Made by a program: the position numbers and the translations under genes. Of a DNA stretch of 64,000 nucleotides, positions 56,450-64,000 are shown in pieces. The notes below the pieces were generated by a model. The model was not told the DNA's origin. It saw only the letters and a list, made by a program, of their open reading frames with translations, and searched no databases. Numbering within the stretch: the stretch's first letter is position 1; each line of letters opens with the position of its first letter. Source of the DNA: a virus; IMG/VR virus record IMGVR_UViG_3300026534_000102, positions 1 to 64,000 of that record; one strand, 5' to 3'.

Positions 56450-56863
56450 CTAATTTCCCTCCATAGAAGCTTTATCTATGCTTTTTAATTGATATTCTAA
56501 AAGTTGTTTCAGTATTCCAAAAAACACTGTTGCATCTAAAACCACAATGGGCTCATGATGATTTCTTTTACATACCAACAACCAATTTGTATTTTCTTTT
56601 TGATTTGCTTTTGCTTGTTTTATCCAAGCTGGAAGTGACCACGTTTCTTGGTTTTTACATTCTACAGAATAATTAAACTTTTCTTGAGCCTCGCCAATTA
56701 ATCTTATATCAGTGCCACTTTGTCCCATTTCCCTAGAGGCAACAACACAATCTTTTCCCCAATCACAGCTTAATAACTTCGCAATTTGTTTAGCAGTCCA
56801 GTCTTGTAAGCGTCTTGCTTTAGCTTTTTTAGACGCCACACTTATAGTCTTCTTACTCATCAT
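56450..56863 (-). CDS. PD-(D/E)XK nuclease, possible resolvase-like (137 aa)
   Basis: SGTDIRLIGEAQEKFNYSVECKNQ gives the D...ExK core near residues 52-75. The N-terminus is basic (SKKAKARRLQDWTAKQIAKL). NTNWLLVCKRNHHEPIVVLD continues the beta sheet. Such small proteins are found in phages as Holliday-junction-type or repair nucleases; the substrate is not known. It lies between DnaJ and the RecB-like gene. Confidence 0.7.
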   Translation of the reverse strand: MMSKKTISVASKKAKARRLQDWTAKQIAKLLSCDWGKDCVVASREMGQSGTDIRLIGEAQEKFNYSVECKNQETWSLPAWIKQAKANQKENTNWLLVCKRNHHEPIVVLDATVFFGILKQLLEYQLKSIDKASMEGN

Positions 56864-56874
56864 TATTTTTTCTC

Positions 56875-57636
56875 CTAATACGGTAATGTTCTTAAAAAGT
56901 CTTTTTGCTTCTCAGACATTATATTAACATCCGGGAAAAGCATAAAAATTTTAATAATTAACGTTCCTTTCGGCCCGCCAAAAACACCTGTAGCACCCTC
57001 TTGTGCAAAAGTTATAACCTGCCCATCATGAATCCCAGCCGGTAGGGTGAACTCAAAATGCTTGTGGGCTTTAATTGTACCACCTCCACTACACTCTGAA
57101 CAAGGTTTTACCGTTATCACTCCATTACCTTTACACTCGGGGCAGGGACGTGCAGATGAAATATTAAACCCTGGCGCTCTTGATACATGCTGAATAATTC
57201 CCAAACCCTGACAATTTGAACACGTTTTGGTTTCAGAAGCACCTAGCCCATCACATGTTGCACAAACATCAGTGTAATCAAAATCAATAGAATGCTGCTC
57301 ACCAAATAAAACTTTGTAGAAAGGCACTCTCACTATAAATCTAAGATCAGCTCCTGCTTTTGGTGCTCGCGGATTATGTCTACGTAAATTCGAGAAAGGA
57401 GAAGCGCCATCGAAAAAACTAAAGGGACTAGAAGAAAAAAGGTCATACTCTTTTCGCTTGTTCGCATCTGATAAAACCGAATAAGCTTCACTTATCTTTT
57501 TAAATTTTTCTTCAGCCTCAGAATTATTTGGATTACGGTCTGGGTGGTATTTCATAGATAACTTTCTGTACACCTTCTTTAAATCCGCTTGAGTAATATT
57601 TCTACTTACACCTAAAACATCATAATAATTACTCAC
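56875..57636 (-). CDS. dnaJ: DnaJ co-chaperone (type I, short)
   Basis: GTG start, with GGGAGG nine bases upstream, gives [20 protein letters not shown]; a longer ATG reading lacks this. The J-domain has the HPD motif ([10 protein letters not shown]). A central zinc domain carries four CxxC-type repeats ([32 protein letters not shown]). The C-terminal domain is about half the usual size (253 aa in all). It should stimulate host DnaK, perhaps in replication complex or virion folding. Confidence 0.92.
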   Translation of the reverse strand: MSNYYDVLGVSRNITQADLKKVYRKLSMKYHPDRNPNNSEAEEKFKKISEAYSVLSDANKRKEYDLFSSSPFSFFDGASPFSNLRRHNPRAPKAGADLRFIVRVPFYKVLFGEQHSIDFDYTDVCATCDGLGASETKTCSNCQGLGIIQHVSRAPGFNISSARPCPECKGNGVITVKPCSECSGGGTIKAHKHFEFTLPAGIHDGQVITFAQEGATGVFGGPKGTLIIKIFMLFPDVNIMSEKQKDFLRTLPY

Positions 57637-57961
57637 TTTTATAAACCTCCCAACTAAACCCACACTTCATACATTTAAAACTATTTTCTTTTACTTCAAA
57701 TGCATATTGATTACATCGCAAACACTTATGTAAATAATCCGACATACATTCCGATGTAGCAGAAGTAACCTCGACTATATCTATGTCATCATGATACAAA
57801 AGAAACGTATCTAGCTCTTCCATATCTTGAAACTCTACAAGTTGATATACAGAGTCATCTAAAGAAGTCATAAAACCACAAATTTTACATTCTAAATACA
57901 ACTCATCTTCATCCTTATCAATATGTTCGGTAAGAACTCTTCCACAATCTGGGCATATCAT
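57629..57961 (-). CDS. Two zinc-ribbon protein, 110 aa
   Basis: [20 protein letters not shown], then [11 protein letters not shown], and C-terminal [20 protein letters not shown] with KCGFSWEV give two zinc ribbons separated by an acidic middle. No family is recognised. It overlaps dnaJ by eight bases and the radical SAM gene by four, so it may work with one of them. Confidence 0.65.
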   Translation of the reverse strand: MICPDCGRVLTEHIDKDEDELYLECKICGFMTSLDDSVYQLVEFQDMEELDTFLLYHDDIDIVEVTSATSECMSDYLHKCLRCNQYAFEVKENSFKCMKCGFSWEVYKSE

Positions 57962-58701
57962 ATAACAATCTCCTTATGTTTAATAGCTTCATATATAACC
58001 AAATCAATTATATAGGAATCTTCAAAAATTGAATCGCCAAACTCCAATGACATTTCCAACATAAATTTACTTAAATTAGTTTTATCCGGGTTAGTAAAAG
58101 TAATGTAAAAATTAACATCTGCCACTATTAATTTAGCTAAGTTGTTTTTCAATAGATTCCAATTTAATCTTCTTTGCGTATTCTTATAAAAATCTTCTGA
58201 TGTAACTCCTTTTATATTTACTGCTAATAATACATTATCCCTTCTTAATCTTAATAACCAATTAATATCATACTCTTTTTCTATTAACATTAAATCACTA
58301 TGAAAAATTGTATTTGTTGGCAACCTGTCCACAATGTCAGACCAATGCTCCAAATAAAGAGCAGGGGCGCCGCCCATCAGATGAAAGACATTAGTTCCAG
58401 AAGCCTCAAAAGCTTTTATAAGACTTTCTGTTGAATGGTGTTTTACTTTTCCAAATACTCCCGAATGTGTAACATAACAATAATGGCAATCAAGTGGACA
58501 TCCATATAACTGCACCACAAATTGCTTACTTAATTCAGACTCATCTAAATTAGGAAGTAAATTTCTTTTTTTACAGATTTTAGGAAACATATCATAACCA
58601 CCGCCACCACGGTATGTCTCACATAACCTAAAATCTCCAAATAAATCCTCTTGTCTAACATCTAATAACTGTCTTCCTTGTATCGGAACTACTTTCCACA
58701 T
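57958..58701 (-). CDS. Radical SAM protein (247 aa)
   Basis: The 4Fe-4S motif is YGCPLDCHYCYVTH (CxxxCxxC). GGGGYDMFPKICKKRNLLP precedes it, and FHLMGGAPALYLEHWSDIV has the GGEP-like SAM motif (GGAP). The barrel is short. The family resembles activating enzymes such as the PflA-like or anaerobic RNR activase group, but no partner is visible. It forms an operon with a zinc-ribbon protein. Confidence 0.82.
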   Translation of the reverse strand: MWKVVPIQGRQLLDVRQEDLFGDFRLCETYRGGGGYDMFPKICKKRNLLPNLDESELSKQFVVQLYGCPLDCHYCYVTHSGVFGKVKHHSTESLIKAFEASGTNVFHLMGGAPALYLEHWSDIVDRLPTNTIFHSDLMLIEKEYDINWLLRLRRDNVLLAVNIKGVTSEDFYKNTQRRLNWNLLKNNLAKLIVADVNFYITFTNPDKTNLSKFMLEMSLEFGDSIFEDSYIIDLVIYEAIKHKEIVI

Positions 58702-58705
58702 AAAA

Positions 58706-59032
58706 TCACTCCTCTAGCACGATGAAGTTATCAACAACCACTTCAGTCCAATACTTCTTTTCATAGCCCCCACAATATCTGCATTTACCTGAATAAAAAC
58801 GCTCTTCAATATGTCCCTCAATTTGAACAAAAGTCCCATTTTCAAGTGGCTCCAAAGCATCAGCGCAAGAAAAAGATGAAATTTTAATATACTGAGCACC
58901 TTTTGCAGGAGCAGGTGCTGGTATAGCTAGTAAAGCGTTGAAAACCAATGAATTGTATTGGCCTACGCGCCTAACTTTAGCTTTCGTTATCTTACCCCTC
59001 AACCTTACATAATTTAATCCTGTTAACTCCAT
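58706..59032 (-). CDS. OB-fold single-stranded DNA-binding-like protein, 108 aa
   Basis: TGLNYVRLRGKITKAKVRRV, then YIKISSFSCADALEPLENGT and VQIEGHIEERFYSGKCRYCG fit an OB-fold SSB. A CxxC pair sits in a loop near the end. It lies next to primase and helicase genes, which supports a role coating replication-fork single strands. The acidic C-terminal tail of bacterial SSB is short (VVVDNFIVLEE). Confidence 0.65.
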   Translation of the reverse strand: MELTGLNYVRLRGKITKAKVRRVGQYNSLVFNALLAIPAPAPAKGAQYIKISSFSCADALEPLENGTFVQIEGHIEERFYSGKCRYCGGYEKKYWTEVVVDNFIVLEE

Positions 59033-59039
59033 TTCACAC

Positions 59040-60098
59040 CTATATATTCTTCAAAATTTTAAGTAGTTCATTCTCTTTTAAATCAGCTGGGTCTGTCCCC
59101 TCAGGCCCATACATGATTAAAGGAGTAATTTTAATTTTTTTACCCATCTCCACAAAAGCTTTGTTGGCACCAACAATACCTGGAACATCATTATCAAACA
59201 AAATCGCTATTCCCTTGTTAGCATATTTATAAATTAAACTTTGTTGACCCGGAGTAATTACAGAACCCATTACTGCGACCACGTTATACATCCCTATTTC
59301 ATATAACTTCCAAACACTTTTAAATCCTTCAACTACAATCAGCTTCTGAGTAGTTAAAAAATCTTTGGCGTTGTTTAAGTTGTACAAAACCCGATCTTTA
59401 AGTAAACCTGGAGTAATGATATATTTTTCTGAATCATCGATGTCCTTTATTCTACGAACATCACGTAAACTATACGCTAATAATGTGCCATCCACATCTC
59501 TTATAGGAATAATATCTCTAATATTCCCTTCTCCATCAACATAGCCGCCGCCTATTTCAAAATGGTCTAAGGTTTTTGGACTAAAACCATCCTTTAAAAA
59601 CCCATTAGATCTAAAGCTTAAATGTGCATGTAAATGTTCTTCTGATACATATGAGGGTTTATGATGCGTAGTACAATGCTCTCTTATAAAAGCTTTTTTC
59701 TCTTGTTCTATCTTCAATTTATTAAATACATCATCATTCAAGTCAACCGAACCTACTAACGTTTTTAAATAATTTACGGCGCCAAAAAAATCTAAATCTT
59801 TACTAACTCTTATTAAAGAAATTATATCTCTACCTAATATATCATGGCATTTATGAGTAAAACAAACCCAGGTGCGGCTTTCTCTGTTGAACCTAAAAGC
59901 AGAAGAATTATCCCCACCATGTATATGACAAGATGCCCTAAACTCTTTTGCTGTCTCCCGAACGATAGTAAAACCTAAAGACTCTAAAAGAACTCTACAA
60001 TCAACAGAATTCTTCAAGACCATCAATTCTTTCTTAAACGCTTCCCAATCTTCAAAAGTATTATTCTTAGATAAGTTCTTCATCTGAATATGTTGCAT
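59040..60098 (-). CDS. DNA primase (DnaG/TOPRIM type with zinc finger)
   Basis: The start is taken at MQHIQMKNL (GAGGA eight bases upstream), overlapping the helicase end; other starts exist within 24 bases. A CHC2-like zinc finger (RASCHIHGGDNSSAFRFNRE, WVCFTHKC) is followed by a TOPRIM domain (KLIVVEGFKSVWKLYEIGMY with the E of EGxxD, IAILFDNDVPGIVGANKAF with the D-x-D). The C-terminal helicase-binding domain is short. It makes RNA primers on the lagging strand. Confidence 0.9.
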   Translation of the reverse strand: MQHIQMKNLSKNNTFEDWEAFKKELMVLKNSVDCRVLLESLGFTIVRETAKEFRASCHIHGGDNSSAFRFNRESRTWVCFTHKCHDILGRDIISLIRVSKDLDFFGAVNYLKTLVGSVDLNDDVFNKLKIEQEKKAFIREHCTTHHKPSYVSEEHLHAHLSFRSNGFLKDGFSPKTLDHFEIGGGYVDGEGNIRDIIPIRDVDGTLLAYSLRDVRRIKDIDDSEKYIITPGLLKDRVLYNLNNAKDFLTTQKLIVVEGFKSVWKLYEIGMYNVVAVMGSVITPGQQSLIYKYANKGIAILFDNDVPGIVGANKAFVEMGKKIKITPLIMYGPEGTDPADLKENELLKILKNI

Positions 60099-61473
60099 CC
60101 GCACTATCCTCATTGAGTACATCGTCGTCTTTCATATAATTAATAAGCTGGTTTTCAGCGTCCACCTCTTTAATTCTTAGGTATTCTTTGAAAAAATAAT
60201 AACCTATACCAGCTTCCCCAGTACTGCCGCCTCTACGAGTATCTCTAATAAGAAGTTTATGAGTTCCACCTTTATAACCACCGGCCTCAATTTCTTCTTT
60301 TTCCTTTTTAAACCAATGAGCAATAATGTCAGCATATCGTGCTATTTTATCACTGTCCGCAACATCGTTGGCTCTATTTAATTGAACGGCACTTAGAATA
60401 GGGACATCTAACTCCCCCGACAAATCTTTCAGTTTAGTTGCCACGTCTCCTAAAATTTGGTATTCTTTTCTCTGTTTGTCAGAATTACCATAAATAGCAG
60501 GTTCTTTCAAATAATCAAACACTATCAAACCTATATTATGTTTTAGTTTAAACTTTTTACAAAGCGCTACTAATTTGTCAATACTATACCCAGGCATATA
60601 CTCATGAAATAAAAGACCATTCGCAATTAAATTTAAACATCGTTTGATAATATTATTATACTCGTCTTCACTGTAGCCACCATGTATAATAGTTCGTTCT
60701 TTTACACCAGACATTCCTGCTACCAATCTTGACCTAAATTGATGGAATGGAAGTTCAGTGTCAATATAAAGGGTGGGAACTCTCAACTTGTAAGCATCAT
60801 ATGTAGCTATATTGGTAAGTAAAGCACTTTTTCCCATTTTCTTACGAGCAGCTATAAACATTAAAGTGCCTGGGATTAAACCATCTATTTGTTTGTCTAA
60901 TATAGGATATCCAGTTGACAACCCAGACATCTCTATTTTATGTTCTTTTCGATCTTCAATCCATTCTTTAAGACCATCAGCAACATCCAAAGGTTCCTGA
61001 ATAGACCTGCTTTGCGTAGAAAGGTCTAAAATATAATTTTCAAGGCTTCCTATTAGTTCTTCGCTCGTTTTTTCATCATTTACGCTGTTTTTAATAGCTT
61101 TTTCATGCTCTAAAACAGCCTCATAGAGTTTACATTTTGTGCTAGACTCTAATACATTAAACAGAACCTTATCAAAATTTTCACCTTTAGTGCTTGTACC
61201 GACTACCCCATTAACATATTCATAGCCACCTAAATTGTCTATAATTCCTTGTTTACGGGCCTCATTTAATATGATAACTCCATCTAACTTTTTATAACCC
61301 GACAAGTATAAATCACTGATAAGTATAAAAAACAATCGATGTTCAGCATCCAAAAAATCCTCTGGCACAAGCTTAGATGCTACAGTATAATATAAATCTT
61401 GATCGGACAAACAAAAATTTAATAACAACCGCTCATCACCAGCAGAACAAAAAAGAGCCTTACCTTTGCCCAT
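60067..61473 (-). CDS. dnaB: Replicative DNA helicase, DnaB type
   Basis: N-terminal helical domain (DFLDAEHRLFFILISDLYLS), then the RecA-fold helicase domain: FIAARKKMGKSALLTNIATY with Walker A, TELPFHQFRSRLVAGMSGVK, VFDYLKEPAIYGN (H2/Walker B region), LSAVQLNRANDVADSDKIAR and LIRDTRRGGSTGEAGIGYYF. It is 468 residues, a normal DnaB size. It unwinds DNA and recruits primase. A likely promoter lies in the previous gene at 61584-61611. Confidence 0.95.
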   Translation of the reverse strand: MGKGKALFCSAGDERLLLNFCLSDQDLYYTVASKLVPEDFLDAEHRLFFILISDLYLSGYKKLDGVIILNEARKQGIIDNLGGYEYVNGVVGTSTKGENFDKVLFNVLESSTKCKLYEAVLEHEKAIKNSVNDEKTSEELIGSLENYILDLSTQSRSIQEPLDVADGLKEWIEDRKEHKIEMSGLSTGYPILDKQIDGLIPGTLMFIAARKKMGKSALLTNIATYDAYKLRVPTLYIDTELPFHQFRSRLVAGMSGVKERTIIHGGYSEDEYNNIIKRCLNLIANGLLFHEYMPGYSIDKLVALCKKFKLKHNIGLIVFDYLKEPAIYGNSDKQRKEYQILGDVATKLKDLSGELDVPILSAVQLNRANDVADSDKIARYADIIAHWFKKEKEEIEAGGYKGGTHKLLIRDTRRGGSTGEAGIGYYFFKEYLRIKEVDAENQLINYMKDDDVLNEDSADATYSDEELI

Positions 61474-61477
61474 CCAC

Positions 61478-61936
61478 TTACCTCCTATTCATTTTAGAAA
61501 ATGACAGTTCTTCGCCTCGCCGTGTCAATTCTCGTTTCAATGCGTTTATTAGTTCTAAAATAGTTTTATCCATTCCTTCAGTCATTATAAGCTCATAATT
61601 CAGTTTGTCAAGCGCTTTTCTCATGGAAGACAAGGACGCATTGTTACTAATTAAATATTCCCTAGCATCTGCCTTTGTTTTAAATTTTTTTAATATCTCT
61701 TGGCCTAACAAATGAAATACAATCCTTTCTATTTCTTGTTTAATCTTTAAAATTTTCATTTTTAATTTATTACGTTGATATCGCATATAAACTAAATACT
61801 GTGCCAGAGCAGCACAAAACTTACTTAGCTCGACACTTTCTAAACTATCTAATTTATTAAAATTGTAAGAAAAAGCCCGTTCCACCAAATCAAGTGTGGG
61901 CGCTATTTTTTTATACATAAAAATGGTTTGATCCAT
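61478..61936 (-). CDS. Helical hypothetical protein, 152 aa
   Basis: The product is mostly alpha-helical, without signal peptide: LVERAFSYNFNKLDSLESVE, AALAQYLVYMRYQRNKLKMK, and a basic C-terminus LINALKRELTRRGEELSFSK. No family is recognised. The position just before dnaB suggests a replication role, such as a helicase loader; that is speculative. Confidence 0.65.
   Translation of the reverse strand: MDQTIFMYKKIAPTLDLVERAFSYNFNKLDSLESVELSKFCAALAQYLVYMRYQRNKLKMKILKIKQEIERIVFHLLGQEILKKFKTKADAREYLISNNASLSSMRKALDKLNYELIMTEGMDKTILELINALKRELTRRGEELSFSKMNRR
61584..61611 (-). promoter_or_regulatory. Internal promoter before dnaB (shared phage consensus)
   Basis: The minus strand has TTGACA (61611-61606), a 16-base spacer with ATGAGCT, and a perfect TATAAT (61589-61584). 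It lies inside the preceding coding region, so dnaB and primase can be transcribed separately. Confidence 0.65.
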
Positions 61937-62184
61937 TAGGAAATTTCCTCATCTACTCCTTTAGTTTCCTCGGTAACATTCATTCCCGTACAAAAATAAT
62001 CAAACTCTAATTTTCCAGTTTCTTTATTAATGAACGATAACCAATCACTTTTCATATTAATTTGTCTACACAAAAGACTAAGAGAACAGTATTTAGTGTC
62101 TCCTACTTTGGTACCATCTTCCATTGGGCACCAATCCATACAATCCTTATTGTGTTTTTTATTTATGTTTATAATTTTACTCAT
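61936..62184 (-). CDS. Hypothetical protein, 82 aa
   Basis: Cysteines in HNKDCMDWCPMEDGTKVG, DTKYCSLSLLCRQI and LEFDYFCTGMN suggest a metal site or a small disulfide fold. No family is recognised. It overlaps the Vsr-like gene by eight bases and the following helical gene by one. Confidence 0.6.
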   Translation of the reverse strand: MSKIININKKHNKDCMDWCPMEDGTKVGDTKYCSLSLLCRQINMKSDWLSFINKETGKLEFDYFCTGMNVTEETKGVDEEIS

Positions 62185-62533
62185 AAAAACCCCTATCTAA
62201 GGCTTTGTTTATTTTTTCTTTCACAAAAGCACCAGAAATTTTTTCGTTATAATAAAATCTAACCAAACTACGTGTATTGTCCTGTTGTATGTATTCTATT
62301 TTAAGATTATCTCTTTTCTTTTGGTTCAGAAAACGCTCTTTTGTACCATGGAAATGAAGATTAAATTTAACATGTTGCTGCCCCTGAACCTCTACATACA
62401 AATTAAATTCTTTTATATAAAAATCAAAAAACAACTTAGTATTTCGATAGTTCACATAAAGTTCAGGTATAATGGTATACCTGGGAAATAGAGCTTTCAA
62501 AATTTCATGAACACTATTTGCTATTTCGCTCAT
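62177..62533 (-). CDS. Vsr/PD-(D/E)XK endonuclease-like protein, 118 aa
   Basis: Residues 15-60: FPRYTIIPELYVNYRNTKLF and FDFYIKEFNLYVEVQGQQHV. The DFY...EVxGxQH pattern is that of very-short-patch and DUF559-type endonucleases (D, E, Q in place of the usual K). NQKKRDNLKIEYIQQDNTRS follows. It may nick or repair DNA. It overlaps the recA start region by 20 bases. Confidence 0.75.
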   Translation of the reverse strand: MSEIANSVHEILKALFPRYTIIPELYVNYRNTKLFFDFYIKEFNLYVEVQGQQHVKFNLHFHGTKERFLNQKKRDNLKIEYIQQDNTRSLVRFYYNEKISGAFVKEKINKALDRGFYE

Positions 62534-63554
62534 ATTGTTCCTTTAGTCCAGTAAGCTCTACTATTTGAGTTCTAAGGGTTGAATAAAAGTCATCATGCTC
62601 TTTAAGATAAGCTACAGCATTTTCTTCTCCCTGCGCAAATTTTTCATCTGAATGATAATAATAAGCCCCCCTTTTTTCTATCAAACCTAACCCTTCGGAT
62701 AATACCAACACTTCCCTATAAACATCATATCCAACACCATAAATTAAAGGCACCTCCGCCGTACGATAAGGTGGCGCCAACTTATTTTTTCTAACCGTAA
62801 AAGTAGTCTTATGACCCAAAACTTCTCCTGTAATAGGATCAACAATTCTTTGATTTTTAAATGCGCCACCAGATACTTGAATACGGCCAGTTGCATAAAA
62901 ATCCAATGCGGCGCCGCCAGTAGTTGTAGTAGGATCGCCCCAACTCCCAATTTTAGTTCTTATCTGATTAATAAAAATAACCAATGTATTAGTTTCACTA
63001 GCAAGAGGACTAAAACGGCGCATTGCCTTACTCATAAGACGTGCTAACAACCCAATATGATCATCTCCTATGACTGAGTCTGCTTCCGCAGACGGCATAA
63101 GAGCAGAAACACTATCAATAACGGCAACATCTATTTCTCCTGTCTTTACTAATGTTTCTACGGCATCTAGATTTTCTTCGCCATTAAAAGCCCTAATTAG
63201 TTCAACCTCATCTATATTAACGCCCATAGATTTAAATAATTTAGGATCGGCTGCATGCTCGGCATCACAAAAACAACACTTCATACCCCGTTTTTGAGCT
63301 TGTGCCATTATACTCATAGCCAATGTGGTTTTTCCACAAGACGGCTCCCCAAATAATTCATAAATCCTACCCAGAGCCACTCCTCCACGGCCTAACGCAA
63401 TATCCAAACCTAAACATCCGGTTGAAACCGTGTTGATGTCTAAGTCGCCTTGTTCACCTAAAGTACTTATAATGCTACCATACTTTTTTATTATAGCCTT
63501 CTTGGCCAACTCTAAACTATTAATCTCTTTCTTAATACTTTTCTTTTTTGCCAT
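62514..63554 (-). CDS. recA: RecA recombinase
   Basis: 346 residues, full length. Walker A is GEPSCGKTTLAMS, then CCFCDAEHAADPKLFKSMGV, VDVAVIDSVSALMPSAEAD with slight changes, and LVIFINQIRTKIGSWGDPTT (the RecA loop signature). The C-terminal domain is conserved. It performs strand exchange during recombination-dependent replication. It works with Rad52-type and RecB-type proteins in this window. Confidence 0.95.
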   Translation of the reverse strand: MAKKKSIKKEINSLELAKKAIIKKYGSIISTLGEQGDLDINTVSTGCLGLDIALGRGGVALGRIYELFGEPSCGKTTLAMSIMAQAQKRGMKCCFCDAEHAADPKLFKSMGVNIDEVELIRAFNGEENLDAVETLVKTGEIDVAVIDSVSALMPSAEADSVIGDDHIGLLARLMSKAMRRFSPLASETNTLVIFINQIRTKIGSWGDPTTTTGGAALDFYATGRIQVSGGAFKNQRIVDPITGEVLGHKTTFTVRKNKLAPPYRTAEVPLIYGVGYDVYREVLVLSEGLGLIEKRGAYYYHSDEKFAQGEENAVAYLKEHDDFYSTLRTQIVELTGLKEQYERNSK

Positions 63555-63555
63555 A

Positions 63556-64000
63556 CTAAATCCCTTCCAACCTTAAGAATTCAACACCTTTTTCCTTTAA
63601 AATTTTGTCTAATATTTCTTTTTCAATACGTTCATCCAAACAACGTTGTTGTTCTTTATTTTTATCATGAATAATTCTAATTATTTTCTCAGTAACCCAT
63701 CCCATTTTTTGCTGACCAAAAATCCCAAAATTGCTAACAGGCCCATCAAAATTAAATTCAGAACTGTTTTTAAATAATGTCTCTATAATAAGGGAACATT
63801 CTTGAAGTGCTTCTTTCTTGGTTATAGAAGATGCATCCATTCTACTTTGTACAAAATCTTTGGCAATCTTCATATCTTTTTTAATGTTCCTATAGTAACC
63901 CACGGCTTGAGGATAGTGATAATCAACCAATGCATAAAACAACTGAACTAAATCTTTGGTATTTTTCACATTTGTATATTTCGGTTCAATTGGTTCAATG
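63556..64000 (-). CDS. Hypothetical protein, 5' end beyond the window
   Basis: The visible 148 residues have no family I recognise. They are mostly helical and charged (HYPQAVGYYRNIKKDMKIAK, LDERIEKEILDKILKEKG). A GTG at 63969 could be a start, but the same frame stays open to the right edge and reads IEPIEPKYTNV, so the protein probably continues. It lies directly upstream of recA, two bases away, and may be translated with it. Confidence 0.6.
   Translation of the reverse strand, partial: IEPIEPKYTNVKNTKDLVQLFYALVDYHYPQAVGYYRNIKKDMKIAKDFVQSRMDASSITKKEALQECSLIIETLFKNSSEFNFDGPVSNFGIFGQQKMGWVTEKIIRIIHDKNKEQQRCLDERIEKEILDKILKEKGVEFLRLEGI

Overview
This 64 kb window looks like part of a large, AT-rich, virulent-type tailed-phage genome. 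Almost every gene is on the minus strand, spacing is tight with many ATGA/TAATG overlaps, and strong AAGGAG ribosome sites are common. The window carries 19 tRNA genes and a tmRNA, a phage-style replication and nucleotide set, and several fibre-like proteins. No terminase, portal, major capsid protein or integrase is seen, so it is a fragment. An OmpA-domain protein with a signal peptide, a lipobox vWA-OmpA lipoprotein and LpxA/KdsC-like enzymes suggest a Gram-negative, Shine-Dalgarno-using host. A lone type I-C-like CRISPR repeat is compatible with a host carrying that system. No host can be named from the sequence.

Layout, in coordinate order (transcription runs right to left). Positions 1-9.5 kb hold a PgpH-like HD phosphohydrolase, a ClpB/ClpC-like ATPase, a Rad52-family annealing protein, two DNA methyltransferases (each next to a possible PD-(D/E)XK nuclease), and an HhH-GPD glycosylase. 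Positions 9.6-24 kb form the RNA and surface region: LamG and FN3 proteins, a 1181-residue triplicated fibre-like protein, a caspase-fold peptidase, OmpA-type proteins, a Dam-type methylase, small genes, 19 tRNAs and a tmRNA split by a group I intron. Positions 24-35.6 kb hold small accessory genes (UDG, HNH, Hsp20, receiver and PAS proteins, metallopeptidase) and nucleotide enzymes (dCMP deaminase, RNase HII, HAD nucleotidase, class II ribonucleotide reductase, dUTPase). Positions 35.6-41.2 kb hold a PolA-type DNA polymerase with two inteins and a clamp loader. Positions 41.2-55.3 kb hold a fibre-like protein and a sugar-modification cluster (aminotransferase, acyltransferases, oxidoreductase, glycosyltransferases, sulfotransferase, methyltransferases) containing a thymidylate-synthase-family gene and an intein-split glycosyltransferase. 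Positions 55.3-64 kb hold the Fe-S RecB-like nuclease, DnaJ, radical SAM protein, OB-fold protein, primase, helicase, Vsr-like protein and RecA.

The polymerase, helicase, primase, clamp loader, RecA, Rad52 and nucleases form a replication/recombination module. RNR, dUTPase, deaminase, nucleotidase and the TS-family enzyme supply dNTPs. tRNAs and tmRNA support late translation. A repeated promoter (TTGACAAAT, about 16 bp, then TATNNT, usually preceded by a TGnTTAT-like motif) drives several units.

Most notable: a tmRNA with a T-loop group I intron and a 27-codon tag; a solitary I-C-like CRISPR repeat beside tRNA-Thr, resembling RNA anti-CRISPRs; an intein in a glycosyltransferase; a phage caspase-like protease with a small membrane partner; a PgpH-type HD enzyme; and a kissing-hairpin RNA inside the tRNA array.
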